The translations under genes and the position numbers were made by a program. Positions 25,066-33,266 of a stretch of 59,447 bases of DNA are shown one piece after another. Positions within the stretch are counted from its first letter, which is position 1; each line of letters begins with the position of its first letter. The notes beneath the pieces are model-generated. The model was not told the DNA's origin. It was given only the letters and a program-made list of their open reading frames with translations, and did no database searches. Source of the stretch: HGM04593 sp045654885 (GTDB lineage Bacteria; Bacteroidota; Bacteroidia; Bacteroidales; Bacteroidaceae); assembly GCA_045654885.1 (NCBI GenBank), contig JAZOOF010000056.1:1-59447 (forward strand). Reading direction: 5' to 3'.

Positions 25066-25101
25066 AATATCCCCGTAACAGTGAACCGTTACGGGGATAT
25101 T
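25066..25101. terminator. Bidirectional terminator between convergent genes
   Basis: AATATCCCCGTAAC (25066-25079) pairs perfectly with 25088-25101 over 14 bp, with an 8-base loop. It sits between the stop codons of the HUH protein (plus) and the GH84 enzyme (minus), 15 and 21 bp away. The T tract is weak on both sides. Since RAYT proteins act on palindromes, it might also be a substrate. Confidence 0.75.
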
Positions 25102-25122
25102 CTGTTATGAAATTAATTCAGT

Positions 25123-27351
25123 TTATCGTCTTATAAAGGTGAAGCTCTTGAAGTATACCTTCTGCTCCTCGCCGCTCTTGTTGGTGATGCGCAGCTTTGT
25201 TGCTGTCATGCCGCCGAGCTCGTTGCCTGTGTGGATTACAGGGTCATCCTCGCCGTAGTGCAACAGGGCAACCTCGCGCCAAGCGCCGTTGACGAACAAC
25301 TCAAGAGTGAAGTGCTTTGCAACACCGTTTACGCCAAGGTTGAAGTCCATGCCCTGGAATGTGATTGGTGTCTCGCTCTCAATCATGAGCTCGCCGCCTG
25401 CCTGCCAGTTGATTACCTCAAGTGCCGATGCAATCTCCACTCTGTCGCCGTTGAGCTTCACAGGGAGCAATGCAAGCTGTTTTACGGTTGAAGTGAGCTT
25501 GTATGGGTTGTACTCGGCATTCTTGTCAAGGTCGGTGCCGTGTGTAGCGTTGTACTCCTCGGTTGCCTGTGCAAACACCTTGTTAAGTGTAGGCAACATA
25601 ACCTTTGTACCAAGTTTTGTACCAATCTGGTATGGGTGGCGCATTGCCTTGTTGTTCTCAAGGTCGAACATCTGCTTCTGCAATGAACGTGCCTGTTTGT
25701 AGAGGTTCTCGAAGTTGATGAACTGGCTTGTTGATGAGCTGTTGTCCTTCATTGAGGCGAACATCTTCATTGTGCAGACTGCTCTACCGTATGCGGCAAG
25801 GTTCTTGCCCTGGATAATCCAAGGACGCAACTCATGCAACAGCTGTGGGTTGCTGTTGTCGTTGAGCAGGATGTCGCAGGCTGTCTCCAGCTCGCAGCAT
25901 GCAACGTTGAGCATTGCTACGCCCATGAAGTCGCCCTTCTCAACTGCTGCAACAATCTCCTTGAGCTCATCGCCCTCTTCGCGGCGGAATCCGTGGCCGT
26001 TAGGACCAAGGTCCTTGTTGTAGAGCGCGAATGTGCGCAGTGCCTCGTGGTTGCTTGGGAGAATGTCCTTGAGGCTCTTTCCCCAGTTGCTCTGGTAGTC
26101 ATACTCCTCCATGTTCCAGCAGTAGTCGGCAATGCCGTAGAGCGAAATCTTTGATGTCTCGGCATACTCCATGGGGTTGCTTACGAAACCTGAAACATCG
26201 GTTGCAATGTCAAGTCCGTTGCCATAGGCAGGGCCCATGAGGATGTGGTCGCGTACAAAGTCGTTAACGGGGAAATTCAGCCAGATGTAGCCCTTGCGCT
26301 CGATGCGCTCGTTAATCCACTCCATTGTTGGCTTGTCGATGCATGCAACGACCGAGTTTCCTGTCCACATAACCTCGATGCCCTTGTTCAGGTTGGCGCC
26401 GAGTGTGCGCAAATAGCCGCCCTGCTCGTTAGCCCAACCCTTGTTGTACTCTGTGGGGCACAGGATGAGTGGAGCAACGTCCTTCTTCACCTGTACAAAG
26501 TTGTCATCGATGTAGTTCAAAAGGGCTGCCTGCTTGTCGGCCTTTGCACCCTCGCCCCAGATGTCGTCAAAGAACACAGCAAATGAACGTACACCAAGGT
26601 TGTACATGATTTCGAGCTTTGCCATGAGGAAGTCGCGGTCCTCGTCGTTCCACTTGATGTCAACGCCCGGGTGGATTGCCCAGTAGAAGTTCACTCCGTT
26701 TGCCTTTGCCACGTTTACGAGCTCGGCAATGCGGTTGGCCTCTACCTCGGGATATGCCTCGCGCCACTTGTCGCGGTGCCAGGGGTCATCCTTCGGACCA
26801 TAGATATATACGTTCATCTTGTTGCGGCCGTAGAATGCGAGCTGGCTCTTGCGTGCCTCGTGGCTCCATGGTGTACCATAGAATCCCTCCACAGTTCCGC
26901 GGAAAGGAACATCGGGCCAGTCGGTGATGGTGCAGGCTTCGAGCTTGCCCTCCTTCATCATGCCAAGCAGTGTCTGCACACCATAGTAGAGACCCTTCTC
27001 GTCGTTACCGGCAATTACAACCTCCTTGTCGGTTACCTTCATGAAGTAGCCCTCGCTTTTTGCGGGGATGTTCTTCTTGTACTTGTTTACAGCACTTTCG
27101 CCGCGCACGCCAAGTGTTACCTTGAAGTTCGCTTTCTTTGCAACCTCGGGCGATGCTGTCATCAGGGCATCGTAGATGTAACCGCTCTGATGCGCTTTTG
27201 CTGTGTTGATGCTCCACGCTGCTGGTGCATCGAAAATTGCATTCTCTGTAGCCGTAACCTCCTGTGGAACAGGGTTTACAAGGCTCACCTGGGCTGTTGC
27301 ACCCAAGCCGGCCATAAGCATAAGGCCTAATGTCAATACTTTCTTGTTCAT
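25123..27351 (-). CDS. Exported GH84 beta-N-acetylhexosaminidase
   Basis: A 742-residue exported enzyme (signal peptide to about residue 20) that removes beta-linked GlcNAc, closely resembling Bacteroides GH84 (O-GlcNAcase-like). The N-terminal GH20b-like domain (about 21-145) is followed by the catalytic barrel, starting RGTVEGFYGTPWSHEARK. The paired catalytic Asp are D262 and D263 in FFDDIWGEG; in this family they work by substrate assistance from the N-acetyl group. A helical region and a C-terminal beta-sandwich (about 625-742) complete it. The gap of 126 bp to the porin gene contains a palindromic repeat, so it may have its own promoter. Confidence 0.93.
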   Translation of the reverse strand: MNKKVLTLGLMLMAGLGATAQVSLVNPVPQEVTATENAIFDAPAAWSINTAKAHQSGYIYDALMTASPEVAKKANFKVTLGVRGESAVNKYKKNIPAKSEGYFMKVTDKEVVIAGNDEKGLYYGVQTLLGMMKEGKLEACTITDWPDVPFRGTVEGFYGTPWSHEARKSQLAFYGRNKMNVYIYGPKDDPWHRDKWREAYPEVEANRIAELVNVAKANGVNFYWAIHPGVDIKWNDEDRDFLMAKLEIMYNLGVRSFAVFFDDIWGEGAKADKQAALLNYIDDNFVQVKKDVAPLILCPTEYNKGWANEQGGYLRTLGANLNKGIEVMWTGNSVVACIDKPTMEWINERIERKGYIWLNFPVNDFVRDHILMGPAYGNGLDIATDVSGFVSNPMEYAETSKISLYGIADYCWNMEEYDYQSNWGKSLKDILPSNHEALRTFALYNKDLGPNGHGFRREEGDELKEIVAAVEKGDFMGVAMLNVACCELETACDILLNDNSNPQLLHELRPWIIQGKNLAAYGRAVCTMKMFASMKDNSSSTSQFINFENLYKQARSLQKQMFDLENNKAMRHPYQIGTKLGTKVMLPTLNKVFAQATEEYNATHGTDLDKNAEYNPYKLTSTVKQLALLPVKLNGDRVEIASALEVINWQAGGELMIESETPITFQGMDFNLGVNGVAKHFTLELFVNGAWREVALLHYGEDDPVIHTGNELGGMTATKLRITNKSGEEQKVYFKSFTFIRR

Positions 27352-27395
27352 ATTCTATTGGTTAAGTTGTTGCTTTCTTGTTTTTCGCGCTATTT

Positions 27396-27464
27396 GTCAT
27401 TCTGAACGTAGTGAAGAATCTTAATATGTAGACAGCGATCCATTGTTGTGCTTCTTCAGAATGA
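27396..27464. repeat. Palindromic intergenic repeat, copy 3
   Basis: Left arm GTCATTCTGAACGTAGTGAA and a degraded right arm (CTTCTTCAGAATGA) fill the gap between the GH84 and porin genes. It is the same family as copies 1 and 2, with the right arm partly decayed. Confidence 0.6.
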
Positions 27465-27477
27465 ACTCATGGTGTGG

Positions 27478-28848
27478 TTAGAAGTTGTACTTCAGCATTG
27501 CGCAGATGCGGTGGTTGGTGACGGGGCGTGGGTTGTACATTGTGTAGTTCTTGTTTTTCTCGCCATAACCTACAGTGGTGGGGTTGTACTCCACACCAAT
27601 CTGCATTGCATTGTGGGTGTAGAGGATGCTTGGTGCAACGCGCCACATGTAGTCCATGTCCTTCTCGCCGCGCATGTAGATGTTGCCGACGATTTCGCTC
27701 TCGCAACCAAGGTTCTTTGTGTAGCCGGCAAAGCAGCAGAACTGCAGGTAGCCTTTCTTCAATGGCTGCTTGTATGTTGCGTCAATCCAACCGCCAAGGC
27801 TGTTGATTGTACCATACTCCCATTCGCCGTTATCCTTGATGGCTGTTACTCCGTATCCGCTAATCATGCTGAGGTGAGCTGCGTTCTGTGCATATGTCAC
27901 GCGACCCTTGATGCCCCAGCGGTCGGCCTTGTACGAAGCAAAGAGTGTAGGAGTAAAACCGAGCACAGGTGCTTCGTTGCACTTGTATGTCTTTGTGTCA
28001 GTGGTACTTTTTTCAATGGGTACAAATGTTGCCGCACCGTTGCTGTCAAGAATCGGTGCTCCTGCTTCATCGTGTGCAGGCACATAGTAAGTTTCATTTG
28101 TGGTTTCTGTTACTGCATAGCTCTGGCGGGGCTTGATGGTGAGCATGTCGACACCTGCACCAATCTGGAAACCGCCGTTCTTGTACATTGCCTGCAGATA
28201 AAGCTCGGGAACAACAGCGTTACGTGCATAGTCGAAAGAACCGGTTGATGTATAGTCTCCCTTTGCCGCGTCTTTTGGTCCATAGGATGTGTACTGGAAC
28301 TGATAGAGTGCGGTTGCTGTCAATGTGAAGCCTTTGTTCACGTAGTCATATCGCAACTGTGGTGTTCGGCTGAAGGGTGTGAACGGTGCACCTGTCTCAA
28401 GCGAGAAAACGTCGGGCATCATGTCGCCCATCATGGGGTGCCATGCCTGTCCCACAAGCAACTTGTTGTGTTCCCAGTCCATCTTTGCGTATGCCTGGCG
28501 TATGCGCAGCACGGTGTTGCTTGTTCCAAAGCCCGCGAAGTCCGACTCGATCTTTGCCGATGTCTTGGCGCCCAGGAACTCGGGGCCGGTGATGTTTACT
28601 CCCAAGCGGGTTGTGATGCTGAGCAGCATCATGTTGGGCTGTGCATAGATGTCGTTGCCGTCGGCATCGAGCTTCTCATTCTTTGGCATGTAGTAGAACT
28701 GCTCGCTGTTGGATGTGAGGCTCTCACGTGTGTCGTAGCATGCATAGTTGCGCACAAAGCCGTAGAGCTTGAAACTGAATTTCTCCTGTGCTGTCGCGCT
28801 GCCAATGAACATTGACATAAGCGCAGCGATGAATAGTGTCTTTTTCAT
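27478..28848 (-). CDS. Outer membrane porin, DcaP-like
   Basis: A 456-residue protein with a signal peptide (to about residue 20) followed by alternating amphipathic strands (FSFKLYGFVRNYACYD, LRIRQAYAKMDW, LRYDYVNKGFTLTATALYQF) and a C-terminal aromatic residue (MLKYNF), typical of 16-18-stranded porins. It resembles DcaP-type trimeric porins, some of which carry dicarboxylates. It lies 20 bp behind a DASS symporter gene in the same direction. The pair could form an outer-plus-inner membrane route for a dicarboxylate (inference). The assignment to DcaP rather than a general porin family is tentative. Confidence 0.7.
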   Translation of the reverse strand: MKKTLFIAALMSMFIGSATAQEKFSFKLYGFVRNYACYDTRESLTSNSEQFYYMPKNEKLDADGNDIYAQPNMMLLSITTRLGVNITGPEFLGAKTSAKIESDFAGFGTSNTVLRIRQAYAKMDWEHNKLLVGQAWHPMMGDMMPDVFSLETGAPFTPFSRTPQLRYDYVNKGFTLTATALYQFQYTSYGPKDAAKGDYTSTGSFDYARNAVVPELYLQAMYKNGGFQIGAGVDMLTIKPRQSYAVTETTNETYYVPAHDEAGAPILDSNGAATFVPIEKSTTDTKTYKCNEAPVLGFTPTLFASYKADRWGIKGRVTYAQNAAHLSMISGYGVTAIKDNGEWEYGTINSLGGWIDATYKQPLKKGYLQFCCFAGYTKNLGCESEIVGNIYMRGEKDMDYMWRVAPSILYTHNAMQIGVEYNPTTVGYGEKNKNYTMYNPRPVTNHRICAMLKYNF

Positions 28849-28868
28849 GTCTTTTATGTGTGTTTTGG

Positions 28869-30350
28869 TTATCCGAAGTAGCCGGTCTTGCCCACTGTAA
28901 TTATGAGCACGTAACCGATGACAAGTGAAATGGTGCCAATGAGCATTCCCGTGACAAACATCTGTTTTGTCTTTATGAGGCCGGTAGAGTAGGCAATTGC
29001 GTTAGGCGGGGTACTTATTGGCAATGACATTGCAAACGATGCAGCCATTGCCACTCCAATGAGCAATGTGCCCACGCCACCATAGTCGCCCAAGGCATCC
29101 TGCATGCCTGTGCCCACGGCTACCATAATAGGTACCATGAGTGCTGTAGCAGCAGAGTTCGAAATGAACTGTGATAGCAACCAGCAGATGAAGCCGCCAC
29201 CGAGCAGTACCAGCAACACCGGCCAGTTGTCGAAAGGAATGGCTGCTACAAGCGCCTTGGCAAGCCCTGTCTTTGACATTCCGTCGCCAAGGGCAAAACC
29301 GCCGGCAACCATCCACAGGCAGGCCCAGTCGAGGTCCTTGAGGTCGCTCGACTTTATGATGCGTGTTATTGCAAATACACCTATGGGGATGAGTGCCACC
29401 ACGTATGAGTTGATGCCTGTCACCTTCTCGAACATCCAAAGCAGGATGGTGACGGCCAATGTGGCATATATTACGTATGTTCTCCAACCCTTCTTTGCAC
29501 CACCAATGATTGTAAGGTTAACCTTCTTTGCAGTGAAGGGGAACATCACACTAAGCAGTACCCACGAGATAAGTAGTATGACAAGCATGAGCGGTGTCAT
29601 CACCAGCGTCCACTCTCCAAAGTCAACACCAAGGTTAAGGCCCTCCACGTCATTGATATACTGCAGTGCAATGCCGTTGGGTGGTGTTCCTATGGGGGTG
29701 GCAAGGCCGCCAATGTTCGCACCGATGGGTATTGCTAGTGCAAGGGCGGTGGTGCCCCTCTCCGTCGCAGGCAACTGTCTTATTATAGGCGCCATGAAGG
29801 TGAGCATCATTGCCGCCGTGGCGGTGTTGCTCACGAACATTGAGAAAATGGCCGTTACAAGGATGAAACCCAGCAACACTATGCGTGGCTTTGAACCGAA
29901 TGGCTTGAGCATTGCACGTGCCATGCTAACGTCGATGCCGCTCTTTGATGCTACAAGGGCAAGGATGAAACCGCCCATAAAGAGCATTACCGTGGGGTTG
30001 GCAAAGCAACCCATAATGGATTTGTAGCTCATGAGTTCATTGGCTTCGTAACCGTTTGTCAGGAAGGAAATACCGCTGTCCGAAACCGTAAGCAGCATAA
30101 TCACTATTATGAGCAGCGAAGTTGTCCATGCGGGCACAGCCTCTACAATCCACATAAGCGCAGCCCACACGAATATGGCAATCATGCGTTGCTGGATGTG
30201 GGTGAGCCCGTCAATGCCGAACCACTCTGTCGGCAACATCGCTATTGCAAGAGCCATGATTGCTATAACTGCAACCTTTATGTATCGGTTATATTTGCGC
30301 AGAAAGCGCAGGCACTTTTCGGTGGGTGTATATTGCTGCATAATAGTCAT
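28869..30350 (-). CDS. DASS/SLC13 sodium-coupled anion symporter
   Basis: A 493-residue inner-membrane protein with about 11-12 hydrophobic segments. The two signature loops of the divalent anion:sodium symporter family are visible: SNTATAAMM with IGTPPN in the first half, and SNSAATALM with ISTPPNAIAYSTGLIK in the second. The family imports succinate, fumarate, citrate or sulfate with sodium; a dicarboxylate is most likely here. A Met at residue 4 is an alternative start. It leads a minus-strand pair with the porin and is divergent from thioredoxin over a 206-bp gap that holds no other recognisable feature apart from one promoter-like box. Confidence 0.9.
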   Translation of the reverse strand: MTIMQQYTPTEKCLRFLRKYNRYIKVAVIAIMALAIAMLPTEWFGIDGLTHIQQRMIAIFVWAALMWIVEAVPAWTTSLLIIVIMLLTVSDSGISFLTNGYEANELMSYKSIMGCFANPTVMLFMGGFILALVASKSGIDVSMARAMLKPFGSKPRIVLLGFILVTAIFSMFVSNTATAAMMLTFMAPIIRQLPATERGTTALALAIPIGANIGGLATPIGTPPNGIALQYINDVEGLNLGVDFGEWTLVMTPLMLVILLISWVLLSVMFPFTAKKVNLTIIGGAKKGWRTYVIYATLAVTILLWMFEKVTGINSYVVALIPIGVFAITRIIKSSDLKDLDWACLWMVAGGFALGDGMSKTGLAKALVAAIPFDNWPVLLVLLGGGFICWLLSQFISNSAATALMVPIMVAVGTGMQDALGDYGGVGTLLIGVAMAASFAMSLPISTPPNAIAYSTGLIKTKQMFVTGMLIGTISLVIGYVLIITVGKTGYFG

Positions 30351-30510
30351 TTTAAATAATATTGTGCTAATTTAGTTTAAACTCTTCAAACAATCAATAA
30401 AGAACCCTCGCTTTTTGGCAACACTGACCTGTTTTTTTGTTTTTAGAGTGCAGAGGAGCAGTGCGTGTACTAAAAAATGTTATATAATGTTTCTTTTGAC
30501 ATTAAAGTGT

Positions 30511-30518
30511 TATATTCG
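30511..30518 (+). promoter_or_regulatory. -7-like box upstream of thioredoxin
   Basis: TATATTCG is one base off TAnnTTTG and lies 38 bp before the ATG at 30557. A TTTC at 30490-30493 is a weak -33 candidate with 17-bp spacing. No clear counterpart was found for the divergent symporter gene. Confidence 0.3.
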
Positions 30519-30556
30519 CAGAAGAAAACAACTACTGACAACTAAAGAAAAATATT

Positions 30557-30913
30557 ATGGCAACAATTCATTTGACAAATGAGCAGTTCATTGCTCGTGT
30601 GGGTGACTATAGGTCAAACCCCGGACATTTTGATTTTTTAGGCGACAAGCCTGCGTTGATAGATTTCTATGCCGACTGGTGCGGCCCTTGCAAGATGCTT
30701 GCACCAGTGCTTGAGGAGCTCTCCGACGAGTATGCCGGCAAGGTCGATATCTACAAGGTGAATGTAGACGAGGAGGAAGAACTCGCCATGCTTTTTGGCA
30801 TACGCTCCATTCCCACGCTCATCTTCATAGAGCAGAACGGAACCATGCACCGTTCGCAAGGAGCAATGGGCAAACCGCAACTGAAAGAGGCAATAGATAA
30901 GATATTGCTTTGA
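30557..30913 (+). CDS. trxA: Thioredoxin
   Basis: A 118-residue cytoplasmic thioredoxin: no signal peptide, active site WCGPC (C42, C45) in IDFYADWCGPCKMLAPVLEEL, and the cis-Pro loop SIPTLIFIEQNG. The N terminus has about 15 extra residues before the first strand compared with E. coli Trx. It reduces disulfides in the cytosol and could feed electrons to exported TlpA-like proteins through a membrane carrier, but no such carrier is encoded here. The next gene, for a small membrane protein, starts 18 bp downstream. Confidence 0.93.
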   Translation: MATIHLTNEQFIARVGDYRSNPGHFDFLGDKPALIDFYADWCGPCKMLAPVLEELSDEYAGKVDIYKVNVDEEEELAMLFGIRSIPTLIFIEQNGTMHRSQGAMGKPQLKEAIDKILL

Positions 30914-30931
30914 TTTTTAACACAAAATACT

Positions 30932-31453
30932 ATGAAACGACACATCTTTTTATTGCTCTTTGCACTCATTGGAATGGGTGCCATGGCGCAGGGCTTTTCA
31001 TCGGATGCCATTGGCAAAAAACCGATAGACATCTATGGTAGCAAGGTATATATCGATGACTATGAGCTCGACAAGTATAATGCTGCGGCATGTTTCTCAT
31101 CGCTTGGGGGAGTGGATAGGAGCGCCGATTATCTCAAGTACAGAGCCGGTTACAAGACCGGTCTTGGACTCACAATAGGTGGTGCATCACTGGCTGTAGT
31201 CGGTTTTGGAACTGCTGTTACGGGCTATTTGGCAGCCTATTACAAGAGTAACGACGGAAAGGATTATTCAGTGGAAGATACCGTAGGTGCTATAGGTGTC
31301 GTTTCCGTTGTAGCCGGTGCGGCATGTATCCTTGCCGGAATACCCACAATATGTGTATACAAGGCAAGGCTGAACCGTCTGGAGGATGATTACAACACAT
31401 CGTTGCGCATTGGCGCTTCACCAGGCGGGCTGTCGATGGCAATCAGTTTCTGA
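30932..31453 (+). CDS. Exported small membrane protein of unknown function
   Basis: I do not recognise this 173-residue protein. It has a signal peptide (MKRHIFLLLFALIGMGAMAQ), a short polar part (KPIDIYGSKVYIDDYELDKY), and two Gly/Ala-rich hydrophobic helices (about 73-101 and 117-143) separated by a charged loop. A short polar tail ends in a strand-like SMAISF. The layout resembles small exported proteins common in Bacteroidota that stand behind housekeeping genes. It is 18 bp after trxA and is followed by a strong terminator. Confidence 0.7.
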   Translation: MKRHIFLLLFALIGMGAMAQGFSSDAIGKKPIDIYGSKVYIDDYELDKYNAAACFSSLGGVDRSADYLKYRAGYKTGLGLTIGGASLAVVGFGTAVTGYLAAYYKSNDGKDYSVEDTVGAIGVVSVVAGAACILAGIPTICVYKARLNRLEDDYNTSLRIGASPGGLSMAISF

Positions 31454-31471
31454 AGTCTTGTGCATTATTAA

Positions 31472-31508
31472 CATGAGGGTATCCCTGAAAAAACGGGATA
31501 CCCTCATG
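31472..31508. terminator. Bidirectional terminator
   Basis: CATGAGGGTATCCC (31472-31485) pairs perfectly with 31495-31508 over 14 bp, with a 9-base A-rich loop, then TCTTTTT on the plus strand. It ends the trxA pair (18 bp past the stop) and lies 8 bp beyond the stop of the minus-strand lysO gene, so it serves both convergent runs. Confidence 0.9.
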
Positions 31509-31516
31509 TCTTTTTA

Positions 31517-32119
31517 TTAGATGGTACAGAAAAACGTGACCATGAACGGCACGCAGAAATCGACCACGAATCCGTGATATATCGAGATTATTGTGTATTG
31601 CTTGCCCGAGTGGTGTATCACCGATGGCAACACGGTGTCCATTGTGGTTGCGCCACCGGCCGAAATGAGTGAAAGCGGCCCGAACTGTTTTACAAGCAAC
31701 GGCGCAGCGAGCAATGCCATCAGTTCGCGTGCAATGTTGCTTAGCAGGGCAAGCGTACCGAGTTCAACGCCCTTGTATTCGGTTATAAAGATGCTCGACA
31801 GGGAGTAGTAGCCGAATCCCGAACCCACTGCATAGCACTCCCCGGCAGTGCGGTATTCAAGCAACAGGTTAACAACGAGAAGTGCCGTCCATGTTCCAAG
31901 GATTGTTGTAACGGGCAACAGCATTAAGCGTTTGGGCAGTTGCCTGAAACTCTTTATTATGCCCGGGTCGTTGCCTATGCCCACACCCACACAGAACATG
32001 AGTGCACACAGGGCATAGAGGCTGATGTCGCCATCGAGTAGGTTGGCCGGGATAACCCCTGTAATGCCGCAGGTTATGCCGAGGATAAAGAATCCAATGA
32101 TTATGAGACTACCCTTCAT
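31517..32119 (-). CDS. lysO: Lysine exporter LysO, C-terminal half as a separate protein
   Basis: A 200-residue inner-membrane protein matching the C-terminal domain of LysO (YbjE), known to export L-lysine in E. coli, where a single protein of about 300 residues is used. Several helices are visible, with conserved GIGNDPGIIKSF, CYAVGSGFGYYSLSSIFITEY and GGATTMDTVLPSVIHHSGKQY. It overlaps the gene for the N-terminal half by 11 bp, so the two are translationally coupled and probably act as a heteromer. It ends the eleven-gene minus-strand run. Confidence 0.9.
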   Translation of the reverse strand: MKGSLIIIGFFILGITCGITGVIPANLLDGDISLYALCALMFCVGVGIGNDPGIIKSFRQLPKRLMLLPVTTILGTWTALLVVNLLLEYRTAGECYAVGSGFGYYSLSSIFITEYKGVELGTLALLSNIARELMALLAAPLLVKQFGPLSLISAGGATTMDTVLPSVIHHSGKQYTIISIYHGFVVDFCVPFMVTFFCTI

Positions 32120-32393
32120 TGCTCTTTTCCTCGTTTTTCTTTACGCTTTTCCACAGCAGCATGGCGGCTATCACGCTGCCCATAGTGCTCATTACTGCAA
32201 TGAAGAGAGCTTCAAACCCCAATGTGTGCAGTGACTTTATGATGTGCGGGTTGCTGCCAACCTCCACACCGAGCACAAACAGCAGAATCCAAATGAAGAA
32301 CAGTGTCAGTCTGTTTATGTAGGTAAGGCGGTGATGGCGCATCAGGTACCCCAACGCCATTCCACCGAACATCATTGCTATTACTATGAACAT
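32109..32393 (-). CDS. Lysine exporter LysO, N-terminal half as a separate protein
   Basis: A 94-residue protein with three hydrophobic segments and the motif GVEVGSNPHIIKSLHTLG, which mirrors GVGIGNDPGIIKSF in the partner protein. This shows the internal duplication of the LysO family. Together the two proteins total 294 residues, about the size of single-chain LysO. It lies 20 bp behind the endonuclease gene and overlaps the next gene by 11 bp. Confidence 0.88.
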   Translation of the reverse strand: MFIVIAMMFGGMALGYLMRHHRLTYINRLTLFFIWILLFVLGVEVGSNPHIIKSLHTLGFEALFIAVMSTMGSVIAAMLLWKSVKKNEEKSNEG

Positions 32394-32413
32394 ACGCAGT
32401 GTCTCTCTTTAAG

Positions 32414-33256
32414 TCACTTCCCGGTTTCCCAGTCGTTCCAATCGTATCCGGCTTCTGCAATCCCCTCGATTTCATCGGGTAGCAGATGGAAGAAATCGAT
32501 TCCTGTAATATCCTCTATTTCATCAATGCTTCTTGCATAGGTGCTGAGTTTCTTCTTGCCTGCGACATTCTCGCAATAGAAACCTATACCTGTGTAGCCG
32601 TTGTCATAGGCCAGCAGCACCTTGTAGAAACCGTTGGGAATTATTACTCTGTTATTGCCAATGTAGCCAAGTCCTTTCTTGCTTGTGAACACAGGACCGG
32701 TGACTACAAGTATTTCGCCGTAGCGTTGTGCGTTGTCGCGTGTTAGCTCCTCGATGCTCTTCCACACACCGCGGTTGAGGTTGCCGTTCTGTGGTGATAT
32801 GTTCGATAGGTAGAAGCTCTCGTCCATGGCCTGTTCGCTCCATTTCATGTCGGCGGCCGGTGCAAGGTGTCCTCTGTCCCATCCGCTATTCCTGTAGTCA
32901 TCATCAACAGCCTGACGGCTTCTTACTTCGGGGTCGGGGATGAACTTGCTGCCACGTGGCTCGGTGCCGTCTACCTCTGCGGCCGTGAGCTCGTATGCCA
33001 CCCAGTTGGGGTTGCGGCGTTGCTCGTTGTAGGAGACGGTGTATCCCATGTGCTCAATGACCTGGTTCTTTGTCGATTTTGTGAACTGCGGTATCGCAAG
33101 CTCCAAGCCAAGCCTGTCGTTGCCGGTTGTCTCATTGTCACTACATCCCTCCCCTCTGTTGCCGGGGTACAGCAGTGCCAGGAGAACAATGGCAATGCAT
33201 ATCGCTATTTTCAGCAGCGTGTGCCTGTTTTTCCGTGCTCTCTTTTTGGCCACCAT
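32414..33256 (-). CDS. DNA/RNA non-specific endonuclease, membrane-anchored
   Basis: A 280-residue nuclease of the NucA/Serratia beta-beta-alpha metal type. A basic start is followed by one hydrophobic segment (about 14-30), so the enzyme is exported and probably anchored. The catalytic motif is DRGHLAPAADM (127-137, His130 as base). SNISPQNGNLNRGVWKSIEE contains the metal-binding Asn. It may degrade extracellular DNA or RNA for nutrients. Neighbours are the GH95 gene (10 bp upstream) and lysO (20 bp downstream). Confidence 0.93.
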   Translation of the reverse strand: MVAKKRARKNRHTLLKIAICIAIVLLALLYPGNRGEGCSDNETTGNDRLGLELAIPQFTKSTKNQVIEHMGYTVSYNEQRRNPNWVAYELTAAEVDGTEPRGSKFIPDPEVRSRQAVDDDYRNSGWDRGHLAPAADMKWSEQAMDESFYLSNISPQNGNLNRGVWKSIEELTRDNAQRYGEILVVTGPVFTSKKGLGYIGNNRVIIPNGFYKVLLAYDNGYTGIGFYCENVAGKKKLSTYARSIDEIEDITGIDFFHLLPDEIEGIAEAGYDWNDWETGK

Positions 33257-33266
33257 TATCCTTCAG

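Noticed and set aside
25066..25101. Hairpin behind the HUH protein as a REP element
   Set aside because: It works equally well as a terminator between convergent genes, and no second copy of its arm was seen in the window.
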